Below, one piece after another: positions 28,731-37,376 of a stretch of 62,062 bases of DNA (position 1 is its first letter; each line of letters opens with the position of its first letter). This stretch comes from Alphaproteobacteria bacterium WMHbin7. GTDB taxonomy: Bacteria; Pseudomonadota; Alphaproteobacteria; Rhodospirillales; WMHbin7. Below the pieces are notes generated by a model. The model was not told the origin of the DNA. It saw only the letters and a program-made list of their open reading frames with translations, and did not search any database. The stretch spans positions 1-62,062 of the forward strand of contig PDZW01000018.1 of NCBI GenBank assembly GCA_002753155.1. The letters run 5' to 3'. Both the position numbers and the translations under genes were made by a program.

Positions 28731-29577
28731 TCCAAGTCTGAAAGGCGACGGCGCCCAGCACGATCACCCCGCCTGCGATCGTGTAGAAGCCAGGTGTCTC
28801 GGCAAAAATCAGCCAGACCCAGGTGGGTGCCAGAATGGCTTCGACCAGTGTCAGCAGACTAGCTTCGCCGGAGGGCAGATAGCGGGTGCCGCGAACGAAC
28901 AAGATAAGCCCCGCACCCAGTTGGACCAGACCCAGCAAGGCCAGCCAGGGCAGATCGTTCAAGGGGATGGCAGCAGGATCGGCGAAGGGCAGGGTGGCGA
29001 TGGCAGAAAACACCCCGGCCAGGAAGGCCGCCGTAACCATGTCTGCCGAGCGCATCTTGCGCAGAACCACGACATTGGCGCCGAATGCCACGGCAACGGC
29101 CAAGCCGAAAAAGGTTCCCAGCAGGGTCATCTCGCCCATGCCGTCGGCGAACATGAGACCGATTCCGGCCATGGCGGCCAGAATGGCCACAATGACGCCG
29201 GGGGTGAGGGGCTCCTTCAATAGCCAGCGCCCCAGAAGGGCCGAGATGAGCGGCGAGCCGCACATCAGCACATAGGCGTTGGCCACCGGCATGTAGGTCA
29301 TGGCCAATATGAAGGTGACGAAAGAGGTGGCGAGAAGCAGGCCGGAAATCACGCCGCCAAGGCCCGCTTTGGCAAAGACGCTGGTCAGATGACCACGATG
29401 AAGTAGAGCCAGATACAAGCCGACTCCCAAAGCCATGAAGGCCGAGCGGGCAAAGACGACGGGGATTCCCTTGCTTTCGATATGGCGCACGATCAGTCCG
29501 GCGATGCTCCAGCACAGAGTCGCTCCCAATACCATCGCCGTCCCTGTCAATCGCCTGGAAAACGCCATCGCTTTCAT
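28702..29577 (-). CDS. EamA/DMT family transporter
   Basis: A 291-aa inner-membrane protein with ten predicted helices arranged as two EamA repeats (first half GTAMVLGATLCWSIAGLIVRH; second half LLGTFFGLAVAVAFGANVVV). Such proteins export amino acids, metabolites or drugs; no substrate can be given. ATG 29577 is used, and ATG 29568 is in frame. The last 29 bases overlap the convergent hydrolase gene. Confidence 0.88.
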   Translation of the reverse strand: MKAMAFSRRLTGTAMVLGATLCWSIAGLIVRHIESKGIPVVFARSAFMALGVGLYLALLHRGHLTSVFAKAGLGGVISGLLLATSFVTFILAMTYMPVANAYVLMCGSPLISALLGRWLLKEPLTPGVIVAILAAMAGIGLMFADGMGEMTLLGTFFGLAVAVAFGANVVVLRKMRSADMVTAAFLAGVFSAIATLPFADPAAIPLNDLPWLALLGLVQLGAGLILFVRGTRYLPSGEASLLTLVEAILAPTWVWLIFAETPGFYTIAGGVIVLGAVAFQTWITSGKASRE

Positions 29578-29632
29578 CTTAACGCGTTTGTAACGTCCTG
29601 CGGGGAAAAGAAGAGTTTCTTTACATATGTCG

Positions 29633-29681
29633 TGGACTTTCCAAACCGTAAGTGCTATTTTAATTGTTGCTAAATAACAAT
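29633..29681 (+). promoter_or_regulatory. Possible promoter and dyad before the first bacteriohemerythrin gene
   Basis: A possible sigma-70 promoter (TGGACT at 29633, 17 bases, TATTTT at 29656) is followed by a perfect dyad ATTGTT-7-AACAAT at 29663-29681, about 20 bases before the ATG at 29701. The dyad could be an operator. It does not match the FNR half-site TTGAT. Confidence 0.35.
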
Positions 29682-29700
29682 AAAATCTTTAGGGATAAAA

Positions 29701-30147
29701 ATGGCGATGGTCCGTATTCGCCGCCTGGAATGGCGGCCCGGTTTCAGTGTCGGTATCGAGGTGATCGACGGCCAGCACAAAACGATGATTGACGCATTGA
29801 ATTCTGTGGGCGAGGCCCTGGAAAGGGGGGATGCCGAGGGGTGTGTCCGTCTCTATGGCGATTTCCTGCGACTTTCTTCTGATCACTTTGCCGCCGAGGA
29901 ATTGGTTTTATTTTCTTCCGGCTATCCCAAAGCGCAGGAGCATGCCGATCACCACAAGCGGCTTTTGGAAATGGCCGAATTGGCCAGGGAGCAGTGTCTG
30001 AAGCGGGTGCTGTCCCATCAGGAAACGGAATGTTTCAACGCCCTTTTGGAGTTTCTGATCGGAGACTTGCTGGAAGCCGATATTCAGTTCAAATCCTTTC
30101 TTGAGGAAATGGACCGGACAACGCGCAAGAAGGTACTGCTTAATTAG
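29701..30147 (+). CDS. Bacteriohemerythrin, first of a tandem pair
   Basis: A 148-aa four-helix protein expected to bind O2 at a non-haem di-iron site. The ligands IDGQH, DHFAAEE and EHADHH match the family spacing. In the last helix the usual H-x4-D pair is GDLLEAD, so the conserved His is Asp. That would leave the site one His short or with a carboxylate ligand. AGGGA lies eight bases before the ATG. A homologue follows in the same direction. Likely roles are oxygen sensing, delivery or iron/oxygen protection in a microaerophile; the substitution might change this to an oxidase-like or iron-storage site (inference). Confidence 0.9.
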   Translation: MAMVRIRRLEWRPGFSVGIEVIDGQHKTMIDALNSVGEALERGDAEGCVRLYGDFLRLSSDHFAAEELVLFSSGYPKAQEHADHHKRLLEMAELAREQCLKRVLSHQETECFNALLEFLIGDLLEADIQFKSFLEEMDRTTRKKVLLN

Positions 30148-30262
30148 AGTAATAATCAAAGATCAAATAGTTTTGGTTTTGACTCTGTCCACCCCTGCGC
30201 GTAGTCTCCCCGCTCAGGGGATACGTCATTTTCCACAACATGTTAACAGAAGTCAGGCTCAT

Positions 30263-30706
30263 ATGGGGACGAGTCAAAACCGCCGTTTGGAGTGGGTCAA
30301 CAGCTTTGAAGTCGGCGTCGATGTGATCGACCGCCAGCACCGCGAGCTTGTCAGGCTGATCAACCAGTTCGGCGAGGCCATTTCAAACAACGATCCCCCT
30401 GCCTGCCAGGCCAGCGCCATGGCCTTTCTGACCTGCCTGTCCAATCATTTCGAGATGGAAGAGCGCTGTCTGGTCAAGGCGGGCTATCCCAGGGCGCGGG
30501 AACATGCCGACGAGCATAAGGCGATGCTGGAGCGCTCCTTGGCGATGCAAGCTCAATTCAATCGGGAATCGGCAGCATCAAGTCATGATTTCTGCTTCGA
30601 TAGCTTGCTGCAGGTGCTGGTCTCGGACCTGCTGGAATCCGACATCAAATATAAATCCCATTTCCAGGAACTGGGAACGGGACAGCGCCTGCTGCTGGCG
30701 CACTGA
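30263..30706 (+). CDS. Bacteriohemerythrin, second of a tandem pair
   Basis: A 147-aa paralogue of the preceding gene. It begins RRLEWVNSFEVGVDVIDRQH and keeps NHFEMEE and EHADEH, the ligands of helices two and three. As in the first copy the last helix reads SDLLESD, with Asp where the fifth His is expected. The sharing of this change shows that it is a feature of the pair and not a sequencing error. ATG 30263 is preferred; an ATG at 30101 lies inside the upstream gene and gives an N-terminal stretch without similarity. A 115-base interval separates the two genes, so this one may have its own promoter. Confidence 0.88.
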   Translation: MGTSQNRRLEWVNSFEVGVDVIDRQHRELVRLINQFGEAISNNDPPACQASAMAFLTCLSNHFEMEERCLVKAGYPRAREHADEHKAMLERSLAMQAQFNRESAASSHDFCFDSLLQVLVSDLLESDIKYKSHFQELGTGQRLLLAH

Positions 30707-30726
30707 CTTTAGTGAAAGTTTGTTTG

Positions 30727-31374
30727 TTAACTGACCGGCGCTTCGGCTTCGGTTTCGCGCGCCAGATCGATCAGACGCAGAAAGATGTCCGATTCCTGGG
30801 CGCCTGCAAGCGCATAGGATTCGTTGAAAACGTAGCTGGGAACGCCGTTGATGCCCAGGCGGTGCGCCCTGGTGTTTTCCGAAACAATCTGTCCGCCGTC
30901 GGAGATGTCTTCAAAGGCGCTTTCCACGTCGCTTCTCATGATGCCCAGCTTTGCCGCGATGCCGTATAGAACGTGGTTTTCTCCGATATCCAGCCCCTGG
31001 GTGAAATAGGCCGAGAAGACTTCCTCGACGGCCTGTTGCGCCTGTCCTGTTCGACCTGCCAGGCGGATCAGGCGGTGCGAGGGCAGGGAATCCGGGGTGC
31101 GCACGATATGGTCAAAACAGAAGTCGATGCTCTCGCTGGCTCCCGCTGCCGTGACGGCCGCGTACATCTGGCGGATGCGATGCGGACTTCCGAACTTGCT
31201 TTCGAGATAGAGCTTGCGCTCTAGTCCTTGTCTGGGCATTTCGGGATTGAGCAGAAAGGGCCGCCACCGGATATCGGCCCGCACAAGGGGGCGCTGGGCC
31301 AGGGCGCGTTCCAAACGCCGCTTGCCGACATAGCACCAGGGGCAGATCGTATCGAAAATGACGTCGATGCGCAT
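30727..31374 (-). CDS. FrnE-like DsbA family oxidoreductase
   Basis: A 215-aa thioredoxin-fold protein with the active site DTICPWCYVGKRRLERAL (CPWC) at the start of the first helix, a helical insertion, and the cis-Pro loop NGVPSYVFNESYALAGAQ near the end. This is the cytoplasmic FrnE/2-hydroxychromene-2-carboxylate isomerase-like group, without a signal peptide. Some members act in oxidative stress. It converges on the bacteriohemerythrin genes. Confidence 0.9.
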   Translation of the reverse strand: MRIDVIFDTICPWCYVGKRRLERALAQRPLVRADIRWRPFLLNPEMPRQGLERKLYLESKFGSPHRIRQMYAAVTAAGASESIDFCFDHIVRTPDSLPSHRLIRLAGRTGQAQQAVEEVFSAYFTQGLDIGENHVLYGIAAKLGIMRSDVESAFEDISDGGQIVSENTRAHRLGINGVPSYVFNESYALAGAQESDIFLRLIDLARETEAEAPVS

Positions 31375-31420
31375 GAAGGCTCGATACTTTTCCAGGCGGG
31401 GCGGGGAGGCCCCGTTCGCT

Positions 31421-32749
31421 CTATCCTAGTCTTGTATGGGCCCGCGCCAGCAAGGTTTCAACCGAATCGTCCTCGCGGGCGAGTGCACTGCCAACCTCGA
31501 CCCAGACCTTGACCGGCTGATAGACATCGGGCACGGCGAAATCCGTATAGGTCAGAACGCTGGCGATGCGATGCATGACGATCTCGGCTTCCTCGATGGG
31601 GGTATCGGGCAGCACCAGACAGAATTCGCTGTCGCCGGAGCGGGCGGTCAAATCCTCGGCCCGCAAAAGCCCCATGATCCAGTTGCCGAGTTGGGCCAGC
31701 AATTGTTCGCCCGCCTCTTTGCCGAATTGGTGAACGACGGCGCTGATATTCGGAATATTGAGATAGACCAAGGATAGATTGCGCCCGCCGCGCCTGGCAT
31801 GTTCCAGCCTGCCCGCCAGATGGGCCAGCATGAATTCCTTGCTGTAGGCGGCCGTGCGATCATCGCCGGTCGCCTTGCCCATGGTCTTCAGCAGGGCTTC
31901 GCGAATGCGCCAGCGCAGGCGCTGCCTGCGCACCAGGGCCAGAAGGGCGGTGACGAGCAGATCGGGGTCAGAGGGGCGGACCAGAACGCGACTGGCGCCG
32001 CGCCGGTAGGGCTCGACGGGATCGGCAAATGTGCCGGGGGCTGCGATCAGCAGCACCGGCAGATTGAACAGGCGCGAATTGTTGCGGATCTGCGAACACA
32101 GGCTGAGATGCTCGGCAGGCGAATCGGTTACATCGAGAAGGGCGGCATCGAAATTCTTCTGGGTCAGCAGGTCTTCCGCCTCGATCAGATTTTCGGTGAT
32201 GGTGACGCTGGCCTTGGCCAGCAGCCCGGCATAGGTCTGGGCCGCCTTTTTGTCGCGGCTGACCAGCAGAATCTGCTGATTGGCATCGTTGACGGCAATG
32301 TCCACCTTGCCTGCGGCCTCCACCCCGAAGCGGCTGGCCACCTGGGCTCTGCGGCTGAGTTCCGTATGCATGGTGGAGAGGCGCAGAAGGGGCTTCAATC
32401 TTGCCACCAGAACGCCGGGATCGATCGGCTGCACCACCAGATCGTCGATATGGGCTTCCAGGGCCTGCTGGCTCAGTTCGGTCGAGAAGTGATCGCAGAG
32501 CAGGGCAACGGGAATGTCGGCGGTTTCGGCATCTTCTTTCAGCTTGTTGGCCAGATCGATGCCGCTCATGTCGGGAAGCGTGGTCAGGCTGACGATGATG
32601 TCGGGATGATCGTCCTGGGCCGCCTTGATCGCCTTTGCTCCATCGGAGACGAAGGTAACGTCGAATCCGCCCTCGGTCAGCCGGGTTGTCAGGCCTTGGC
32701 CACCACGGGAATCGCCCGAAACCAACAGTAATGTGCCGAGATGACTCAT
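31421..32749 (-). CDS. PleD-like REC-REC-GGDEF protein with degenerate active sites
   Basis: A 442-aa protein with the domain order of PleD: receiver (about 5-125), second receiver (about 155-275) and a GGDEF-type domain (about 300-440). The first receiver has Ser where the phosphoacceptor Asp is expected (DIIVSLTTLPDMSG). The diguanylate cyclase signature is SGDSEF in place of GGDEF, so cyclic di-GMP synthesis is unlikely. The second receiver retains AALLDVTDSP with an Asp that might be phosphorylated. The protein may act as a scaffold, or bind GTP or a partner. It is monocistronic by position. Confidence 0.85.
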   Translation of the reverse strand: MSHLGTLLLVSGDSRGGQGLTTRLTEGGFDVTFVSDGAKAIKAAQDDHPDIIVSLTTLPDMSGIDLANKLKEDAETADIPVALLCDHFSTELSQQALEAHIDDLVVQPIDPGVLVARLKPLLRLSTMHTELSRRAQVASRFGVEAAGKVDIAVNDANQQILLVSRDKKAAQTYAGLLAKASVTITENLIEAEDLLTQKNFDAALLDVTDSPAEHLSLCSQIRNNSRLFNLPVLLIAAPGTFADPVEPYRRGASRVLVRPSDPDLLVTALLALVRRQRLRWRIREALLKTMGKATGDDRTAAYSKEFMLAHLAGRLEHARRGGRNLSLVYLNIPNISAVVHQFGKEAGEQLLAQLGNWIMGLLRAEDLTARSGDSEFCLVLPDTPIEEAEIVMHRIASVLTYTDFAVPDVYQPVKVWVEVGSALAREDDSVETLLARAHTRLG

Positions 32750-32889
32750 GACTTCACGATCCCCATGCCGAAGGGTTTTTCTGAATTCGGTCAGAGACCT
32801 TTCAAGAAACCCGATAAGCTACCATAATTCATACCGGCCCGGCCTCCAAGCAATCCCTTCGCCGGTTGACGGCGGGGCCGAAATGAGTA

Positions 32890-32906
32890 AACTGAACCGT
32901 TCAGTT
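32890..32906. promoter_or_regulatory. 17-bp perfect palindromic operator before the RND genes
   Basis: AACTGAAC-C-GTTCAGTT is a perfect inverted repeat ending 16 bases before the ATG at 32923. Similar sites are bound by TetR/AcrR-type repressors of efflux operons (general knowledge). No such regulator gene is in the window, so it would act from elsewhere. Confidence 0.6.
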
Positions 32907-32922
32907 CAATTGGGGTGATGTC

Positions 32923-34095
32923 ATGCCGCCTGCCCTGCGAAAAGGACTTTATGGCGCCATCGCTTTGGTGGTCGTTCTGGCCGTCTGGTGGTCGATGGGC
33001 GGGCCTGCGCTGTTCTCGACACCACAGCCCGCCTCTTCCTCTGCGGCACCGCCTTCCAATGGTCTGGCAAGCAAACCCCCAGGAAGCCCCGGAAAGGACG
33101 GTGGCGGGGCGGCAGGGGGGGGCAAACCGGTCACGGTTGAGGCTCAGACCGTAACCCAGGCCGATTTCCTGCATGAGATTTCCGCCGTTGGCTCGCTTTT
33201 GTCCAACGAGTCGGTGATGATTCGCCCGGAAATCGCCGGAAAGGTCGCAAAAATCCTTTTCGAGGAGGGGACGTCGGTCCGGAAGGGGCAGTTGCTGGTC
33301 AAGCTGGACGATTCGACCTTTGGCGCCGACGTCAAGCAGGCCCATGCCAATCTTGATCTCTCCAAGGCCAATTTCGAGCGGGCCACCAAGCTGTATAGTC
33401 AGGGAGCGGGAACGGCCCGCGCTCTGGACGAGGCTGATTCCAAACTGAAGGTGGATCAGTCGCGCCTGGAAGTGGCCAGGAACAATCTGGCCAAGACGGA
33501 AATAACCGCCCCCTTCGAGGGCGTTGTGGGGCTGCGCAAGGTCAGCACGGGGGCCTATGTCATCCCTGGTCAGGATCTGGTGAATCTGGAAGGGATCGAT
33601 CCCATCAAGGCCGATTTCCAAGTGCCGGAATCGGCTCTCTCGGTCATCAAGCCGGGCATGCCTTTGATCGTTCACGCCGATTCCTATCCCGGACAGGCCT
33701 TCAGCGGCGAAGTCTACGCCATCGATCCCAAGATCGATCCCGTCAACCGCTCGGTCGCCGCCAGAGCGCGCCTGCCCAACGAGAAGGGATTGCTAAAGCC
33801 GGGCATGTTCGTGCGCATCGGTCTGGTGACCCGAAAAACCGAAAACGCCCTTCTGGTGCCTGAGGAATCGCTGATTCCCCGAGGCTCGCAAATGTTCGTC
33901 TACAAGGTTGTGGACGGCAAGGTGGCTTCCCAGATGATCAAGACCGGCGCCAGACGCCAGGGCCAGGTGGAAGTCATCGAAGGGCTGAAACAGGGTGATC
34001 TTGTCATCACGGCGGGCCATATGAAGGTGAAAGAGGGCGGACCGGTTCTTATCGCGGGCCAGGCGCCGCCAGCTTCAGCCCCGGCCAAGCCATGA
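32923..34095 (+). CDS. RND efflux periplasmic adaptor
   Basis: The membrane-fusion subunit of a tripartite efflux pump, 390 aa. A signal anchor (residues about 8-24) is followed by a Gly/Pro/Ser-rich linker to residue 67 with no lipobox Cys. Then come the biotinyl-lipoyl-like halves (IRPEIAGKVAKILFEEGTSV and AKTEITAPFEGVVGLRKVS) around a short coiled hairpin, and the beta-barrel domain. The GGGTGA before ATG 32923 serves as ribosome binding site. The pump subunit gene follows after 16 bases. No outer membrane channel gene is in the cluster, so a shared TolC-type protein would be needed. Confidence 0.92.
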   Translation: MPPALRKGLYGAIALVVVLAVWWSMGGPALFSTPQPASSSAAPPSNGLASKPPGSPGKDGGGAAGGGKPVTVEAQTVTQADFLHEISAVGSLLSNESVMIRPEIAGKVAKILFEEGTSVRKGQLLVKLDDSTFGADVKQAHANLDLSKANFERATKLYSQGAGTARALDEADSKLKVDQSRLEVARNNLAKTEITAPFEGVVGLRKVSTGAYVIPGQDLVNLEGIDPIKADFQVPESALSVIKPGMPLIVHADSYPGQAFSGEVYAIDPKIDPVNRSVAARARLPNEKGLLKPGMFVRIGLVTRKTENALLVPEESLIPRGSQMFVYKVVDGKVASQMIKTGARRQGQVEVIEGLKQGDLVITAGHMKVKEGGPVLIAGQAPPASAPAKP

Positions 34096-34111
34096 GCGAG
34101 CGGTTACCAGG

Positions 34112-37100
34112 ATGAGGCTTCCCGAACTTTGCATCCGCCGTCCCGTTCTGGCCACCGTGATGAGCCTGCTGCTGACGCTGGTGGGCATTATTTCCCTGCA
34201 GCGTCTGACCGTGCGCGAATATCCCAATATCGACGAGCCCGTGGTAACGGTCACCACCACCTATATCGGGGCCAGTTCCGAGATCGTGGAAAGCCAGGTC
34301 TCGAAGGTGCTGGAAGATTCTCTGGCGGGAATCGAGGGGGTGGATGTTCTCTCCTCGATCAGCCGGGCGGAAAGAAGCCAGATCACCGTGCGCTTTCGCT
34401 CCAACCGCGATCCCGAATCGGCGGCCAGCGATGTGCGCGACCGCGTGGGACGCGTGCGCGGACGCCTGCCCGAGGATGTCGATGAACCCGTCATCGCCAA
34501 GGTCGAGGCCGACGCCCAACCTATCATTTATCTGGCCTTCTCGTCCGACCAGCATGATCCCTTGTTCATCACCGATTATGCCGATCGCTATGTCAAGGAT
34601 CGGATACAGAATATCTCGGGCGTTGCCGACGTCGTCCTCTACGGCGCCAGGCGCTACGCCATGCGCATCTGGCTTGACCGCGCCCGGCTTGCCGCTTACC
34701 GGCTGACCCCTCAAGACGTTGAATCGGCGCTGAAGCGCCAGAATGTCGAAATTCCGGCGGGGCGCATCGAAAGCCGGGCCCGCGAATTCACCGTGCTTTC
34801 CGAGACCGATCTGAAAACGCCCGAACAATTCGGCGACGTCATCATCGGCGATGCGGGCGGCGGCTATATGGTGCGCATCAAGGATATTGGCCGGGTCGAA
34901 CTGGGACCCGAGGACGAGCGGCGCATTGCCAGATACAAGGGAAAAAGCGCCATCACGCTGGGCGTTATCAAGCAATCGACGGCCAATCCCCTGGATGTCG
35001 CCACCGGAATTCGCGCCTTGATGCCGCAGTTGGAAACCAGCCTGCCCCAGGGTATGAAGGTCGAGATCGGCTACGACACAACTTTGTTCATCTCGCGCTC
35101 GATCGACAGCGTGTTCATGACCATCTTCGAGGCGACGATTCTGGTCGTTCTGGTCATTTTCTTCTTTTTGCGGACCTTGCGCGCCACCCTCATTCCCATC
35201 GTCACCATTCCGGTGTCGCTGATCGGTGCGGCGGCGATGATGTATACCTTCAATTTCTCGATCAACACGCTGACCCTGCTCTCCATGGTGCTGGCCATTG
35301 GTCTGGTGGTGGATGACGCCATCGTCATGCTGGAAAACATCTTCCGCCATATCGAGGAAGGTGTGCCGCCCGTCAAGGCCGCTCTTCAGGGCAGCCGCGA
35401 GATCGGCTTTGCCGTTCTGGCCATGACCATCACCCTGGCCGCCGTTTATGTGCCGATCGGCTTCATGACGGGACGCACCGGGCGCCTGTTCACCGAATTC
35501 GCCCTGACCCTGGCCGGCGCCGTGGTCGTGTCGGGTTTCGTGGCACTCACGCTGACCCCCATGATGTGCTCGCGCATGCTTCATCACGAGAAGAAGCACA
35601 GCCGATTCTATAATCTGATCGAGACCTTTCTGGAGCGCTTGACCTCGGGCTATAAACGCCAGCTTGCCCGCTCGCTCACCAAGCGTCCCATCGTGGTGGC
35701 GGCGGGACTTGCCGTCGCCCTCTCCTCGGTGCTTCTGATCTGGAGCCTGAAGGCCGAACTCTCGCCCTTGGAAGATCGCGGCACCATCATGTCGACCGCC
35801 ATCGCGCCCGAAGGGGCGACCCTGGCCTATACCGATCGCTATCTGCGTCAGGTCGAGGCGGTCATTGCCTCGATGCCGGAAACCGACCGTTTCATGGCGG
35901 TGGCCGGAGCGCCCGTGGTCTCGCAGGGCATCGCTTTCATGCGCCTTAAGGATTGGAAAGACAGAAAGCGCAGCCAGATGGAGGTCGTCAAGGAGATGAC
36001 GCCCAAGCTGCAGGCCATTCCCGGCGTCAATGCCTTTGCGGTCAATCCCGCCTCGCTGGGACAGAAGCCCAGCGAAAAGCCGGTGCAGTTCGTGGTGCAG
36101 ACACAGCTCAGTTATCCTGAGCTGCAAACCATGGTGCAGGCCCTGATTCAGGCGGCAGGCGAGTATCCCGGCCTGATGGCGCTCGATACCGATCTGCGCC
36201 TCAACAAGCCGCAATTGCGAGTCACGGTGAACCGCGAGAAGGTGGCCGATGTCGGCGCTTCCGTCGAGGCGGTGGGGCGCACGCTGGAGACCATGCTGGG
36301 CGGGCGCCAGATCACCCGCTTCAAGCGCGAGGGTAACCAGTATGACGTGATCGTCCAGGTGGCCGATGTCGATCGGCAGAACCCTGAGGATCTGTCCGCC
36401 ATCTATGTTCGCGCCAGAGATGGACGCATCGTGCAATTGTCGAATCTCTTGGACATCGCCGAGACCGTGGCACCTCGTGAACTCAACCATTTCAACCAGA
36501 TGCGCTCGGCCACGATTACTGCCAACATCGCCCCCGGCTATGCGCTGGGCGAGGCCATCGCCTATCTTGAGACGGCGGCGGCGCGTGTGTTGCCCCAGGG
36601 CGCGCAGTTCGATTTCAACGGCCAGTCGCGCGAGTTCAAGACATCGCGCGCCGACATGATCCTCACCTTCGTCCTGGCTCTCTTCTTCATCTATCTGGTG
36701 CTGGCCGCCCAATTTGAAAGCTTCGTCGATCCCTTCGTCATCATGCTGACGGTGCCGCTGTCGATGACGGGCGCTCTGCTGGCGCTCAAATTGTCGGGAG
36801 GGACGTTGAATGTCTACAGCCAGATCGGCCTTGTGACCCTGGTCGGTCTGATCACCAAGCACGGCATTCTGATCGTGGAATTCTCCAACCAGCTTCAAGA
36901 TCAGGGCAAGGCCAAGCTGGAGGCCGTGATCGAGGCGGCCACCTTGCGCCTGCGTCCCATCTTGATGACCACCGGGGCCATGGTGCTGGGCGCTCTGCCT
37001 CTGGCCCTGGGCAGTGGTGCTGGGGCGGAAAGCCGCAGCCAGATCGGCTGGGTGATCGTGGGCGGACTGTTGCTGGGAACCGTGCTGACGCTGTTCGTCG

Positions 37101-37180
37101 TGCCCACCGCCTACACTTACCTGGGCCGGACTCGAACGCCCTTCAACGAGGACACGGTCGTGGACTCGAAGCCGATCTAG
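34112..37180 (+). CDS. RND efflux pump inner-membrane subunit (HAE1 type)
   Basis: A proton-driven multidrug-type transporter of 1022 aa. It starts with the typical LCIRRPVLATVMSLLLTLVG helix, has two large periplasmic loops and carries the proton-relay Asp pair in helix four (IGLVVDDAIVMLENIFRH). Internal duplication is evident, with the second half resuming at the YLVLAAQFESFVDPFVIMLT region. Drug specificity cannot be read from sequence. It forms an operon with the adaptor gene and probably answers to the palindrome at 32890. Confidence 0.95.
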   Translation: MRLPELCIRRPVLATVMSLLLTLVGIISLQRLTVREYPNIDEPVVTVTTTYIGASSEIVESQVSKVLEDSLAGIEGVDVLSSISRAERSQITVRFRSNRDPESAASDVRDRVGRVRGRLPEDVDEPVIAKVEADAQPIIYLAFSSDQHDPLFITDYADRYVKDRIQNISGVADVVLYGARRYAMRIWLDRARLAAYRLTPQDVESALKRQNVEIPAGRIESRAREFTVLSETDLKTPEQFGDVIIGDAGGGYMVRIKDIGRVELGPEDERRIARYKGKSAITLGVIKQSTANPLDVATGIRALMPQLETSLPQGMKVEIGYDTTLFISRSIDSVFMTIFEATILVVLVIFFFLRTLRATLIPIVTIPVSLIGAAAMMYTFNFSINTLTLLSMVLAIGLVVDDAIVMLENIFRHIEEGVPPVKAALQGSREIGFAVLAMTITLAAVYVPIGFMTGRTGRLFTEFALTLAGAVVVSGFVALTLTPMMCSRMLHHEKKHSRFYNLIETFLERLTSGYKRQLARSLTKRPIVVAAGLAVALSSVLLIWSLKAELSPLEDRGTIMSTAIAPEGATLAYTDRYLRQVEAVIASMPETDRFMAVAGAPVVSQGIAFMRLKDWKDRKRSQMEVVKEMTPKLQAIPGVNAFAVNPASLGQKPSEKPVQFVVQTQLSYPELQTMVQALIQAAGEYPGLMALDTDLRLNKPQLRVTVNREKVADVGASVEAVGRTLETMLGGRQITRFKREGNQYDVIVQVADVDRQNPEDLSAIYVRARDGRIVQLSNLLDIAETVAPRELNHFNQMRSATITANIAPGYALGEAIAYLETAAARVLPQGAQFDFNGQSREFKTSRADMILTFVLALFFIYLVLAAQFESFVDPFVIMLTVPLSMTGALLALKLSGGTLNVYSQIGLVTLVGLITKHGILIVEFSNQLQDQGKAKLEAVIEAATLRLRPILMTTGAMVLGALPLALGSGAGAESRSQIGWVIVGGLLLGTVLTLFVVPTAYTYLGRTRTPFNEDTVVDSKPI

Positions 37181-37376
37181 ATCCAGAGACCGAGTCGTTC
37201 GAGTCAGCAAGCCAGCCAGGGCTGTTCAATCCGAAGACTGATGTCTTTGAAGGCACAGATGTTTGTTCTGTGGATAGTAAATTTGCAAGAAAACCGACCT
37301 GAAAACTTCACTGGATGTACCGCCGGTCTGAAACTAGGACAGGTATCGGTTGCTCATGAAGCCAAGGGGGTACGTC

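Noticed and set aside
29663..29681. The dyad before the bacteriohemerythrin gene as an FNR/Anr box
   Set aside because: The half-site is ATTGTT with a 7-base spacer and does not fit TTGAT-N4-ATCAA.
37129..37204. CGTTCGAGTC resembling a tRNA T-loop after the RND pump gene
   Set aside because: No acceptor stem, anticodon arm or CCA could be built around it; the complementary GACTCGAACG lies within the pump coding sequence.
34049..37210. A 1053-codon minus-strand frame opposite the RND pump gene
   Set aside because: Antisense shadow with a His/Gly/Gln-rich product; the plus strand encodes a clear RND transporter.
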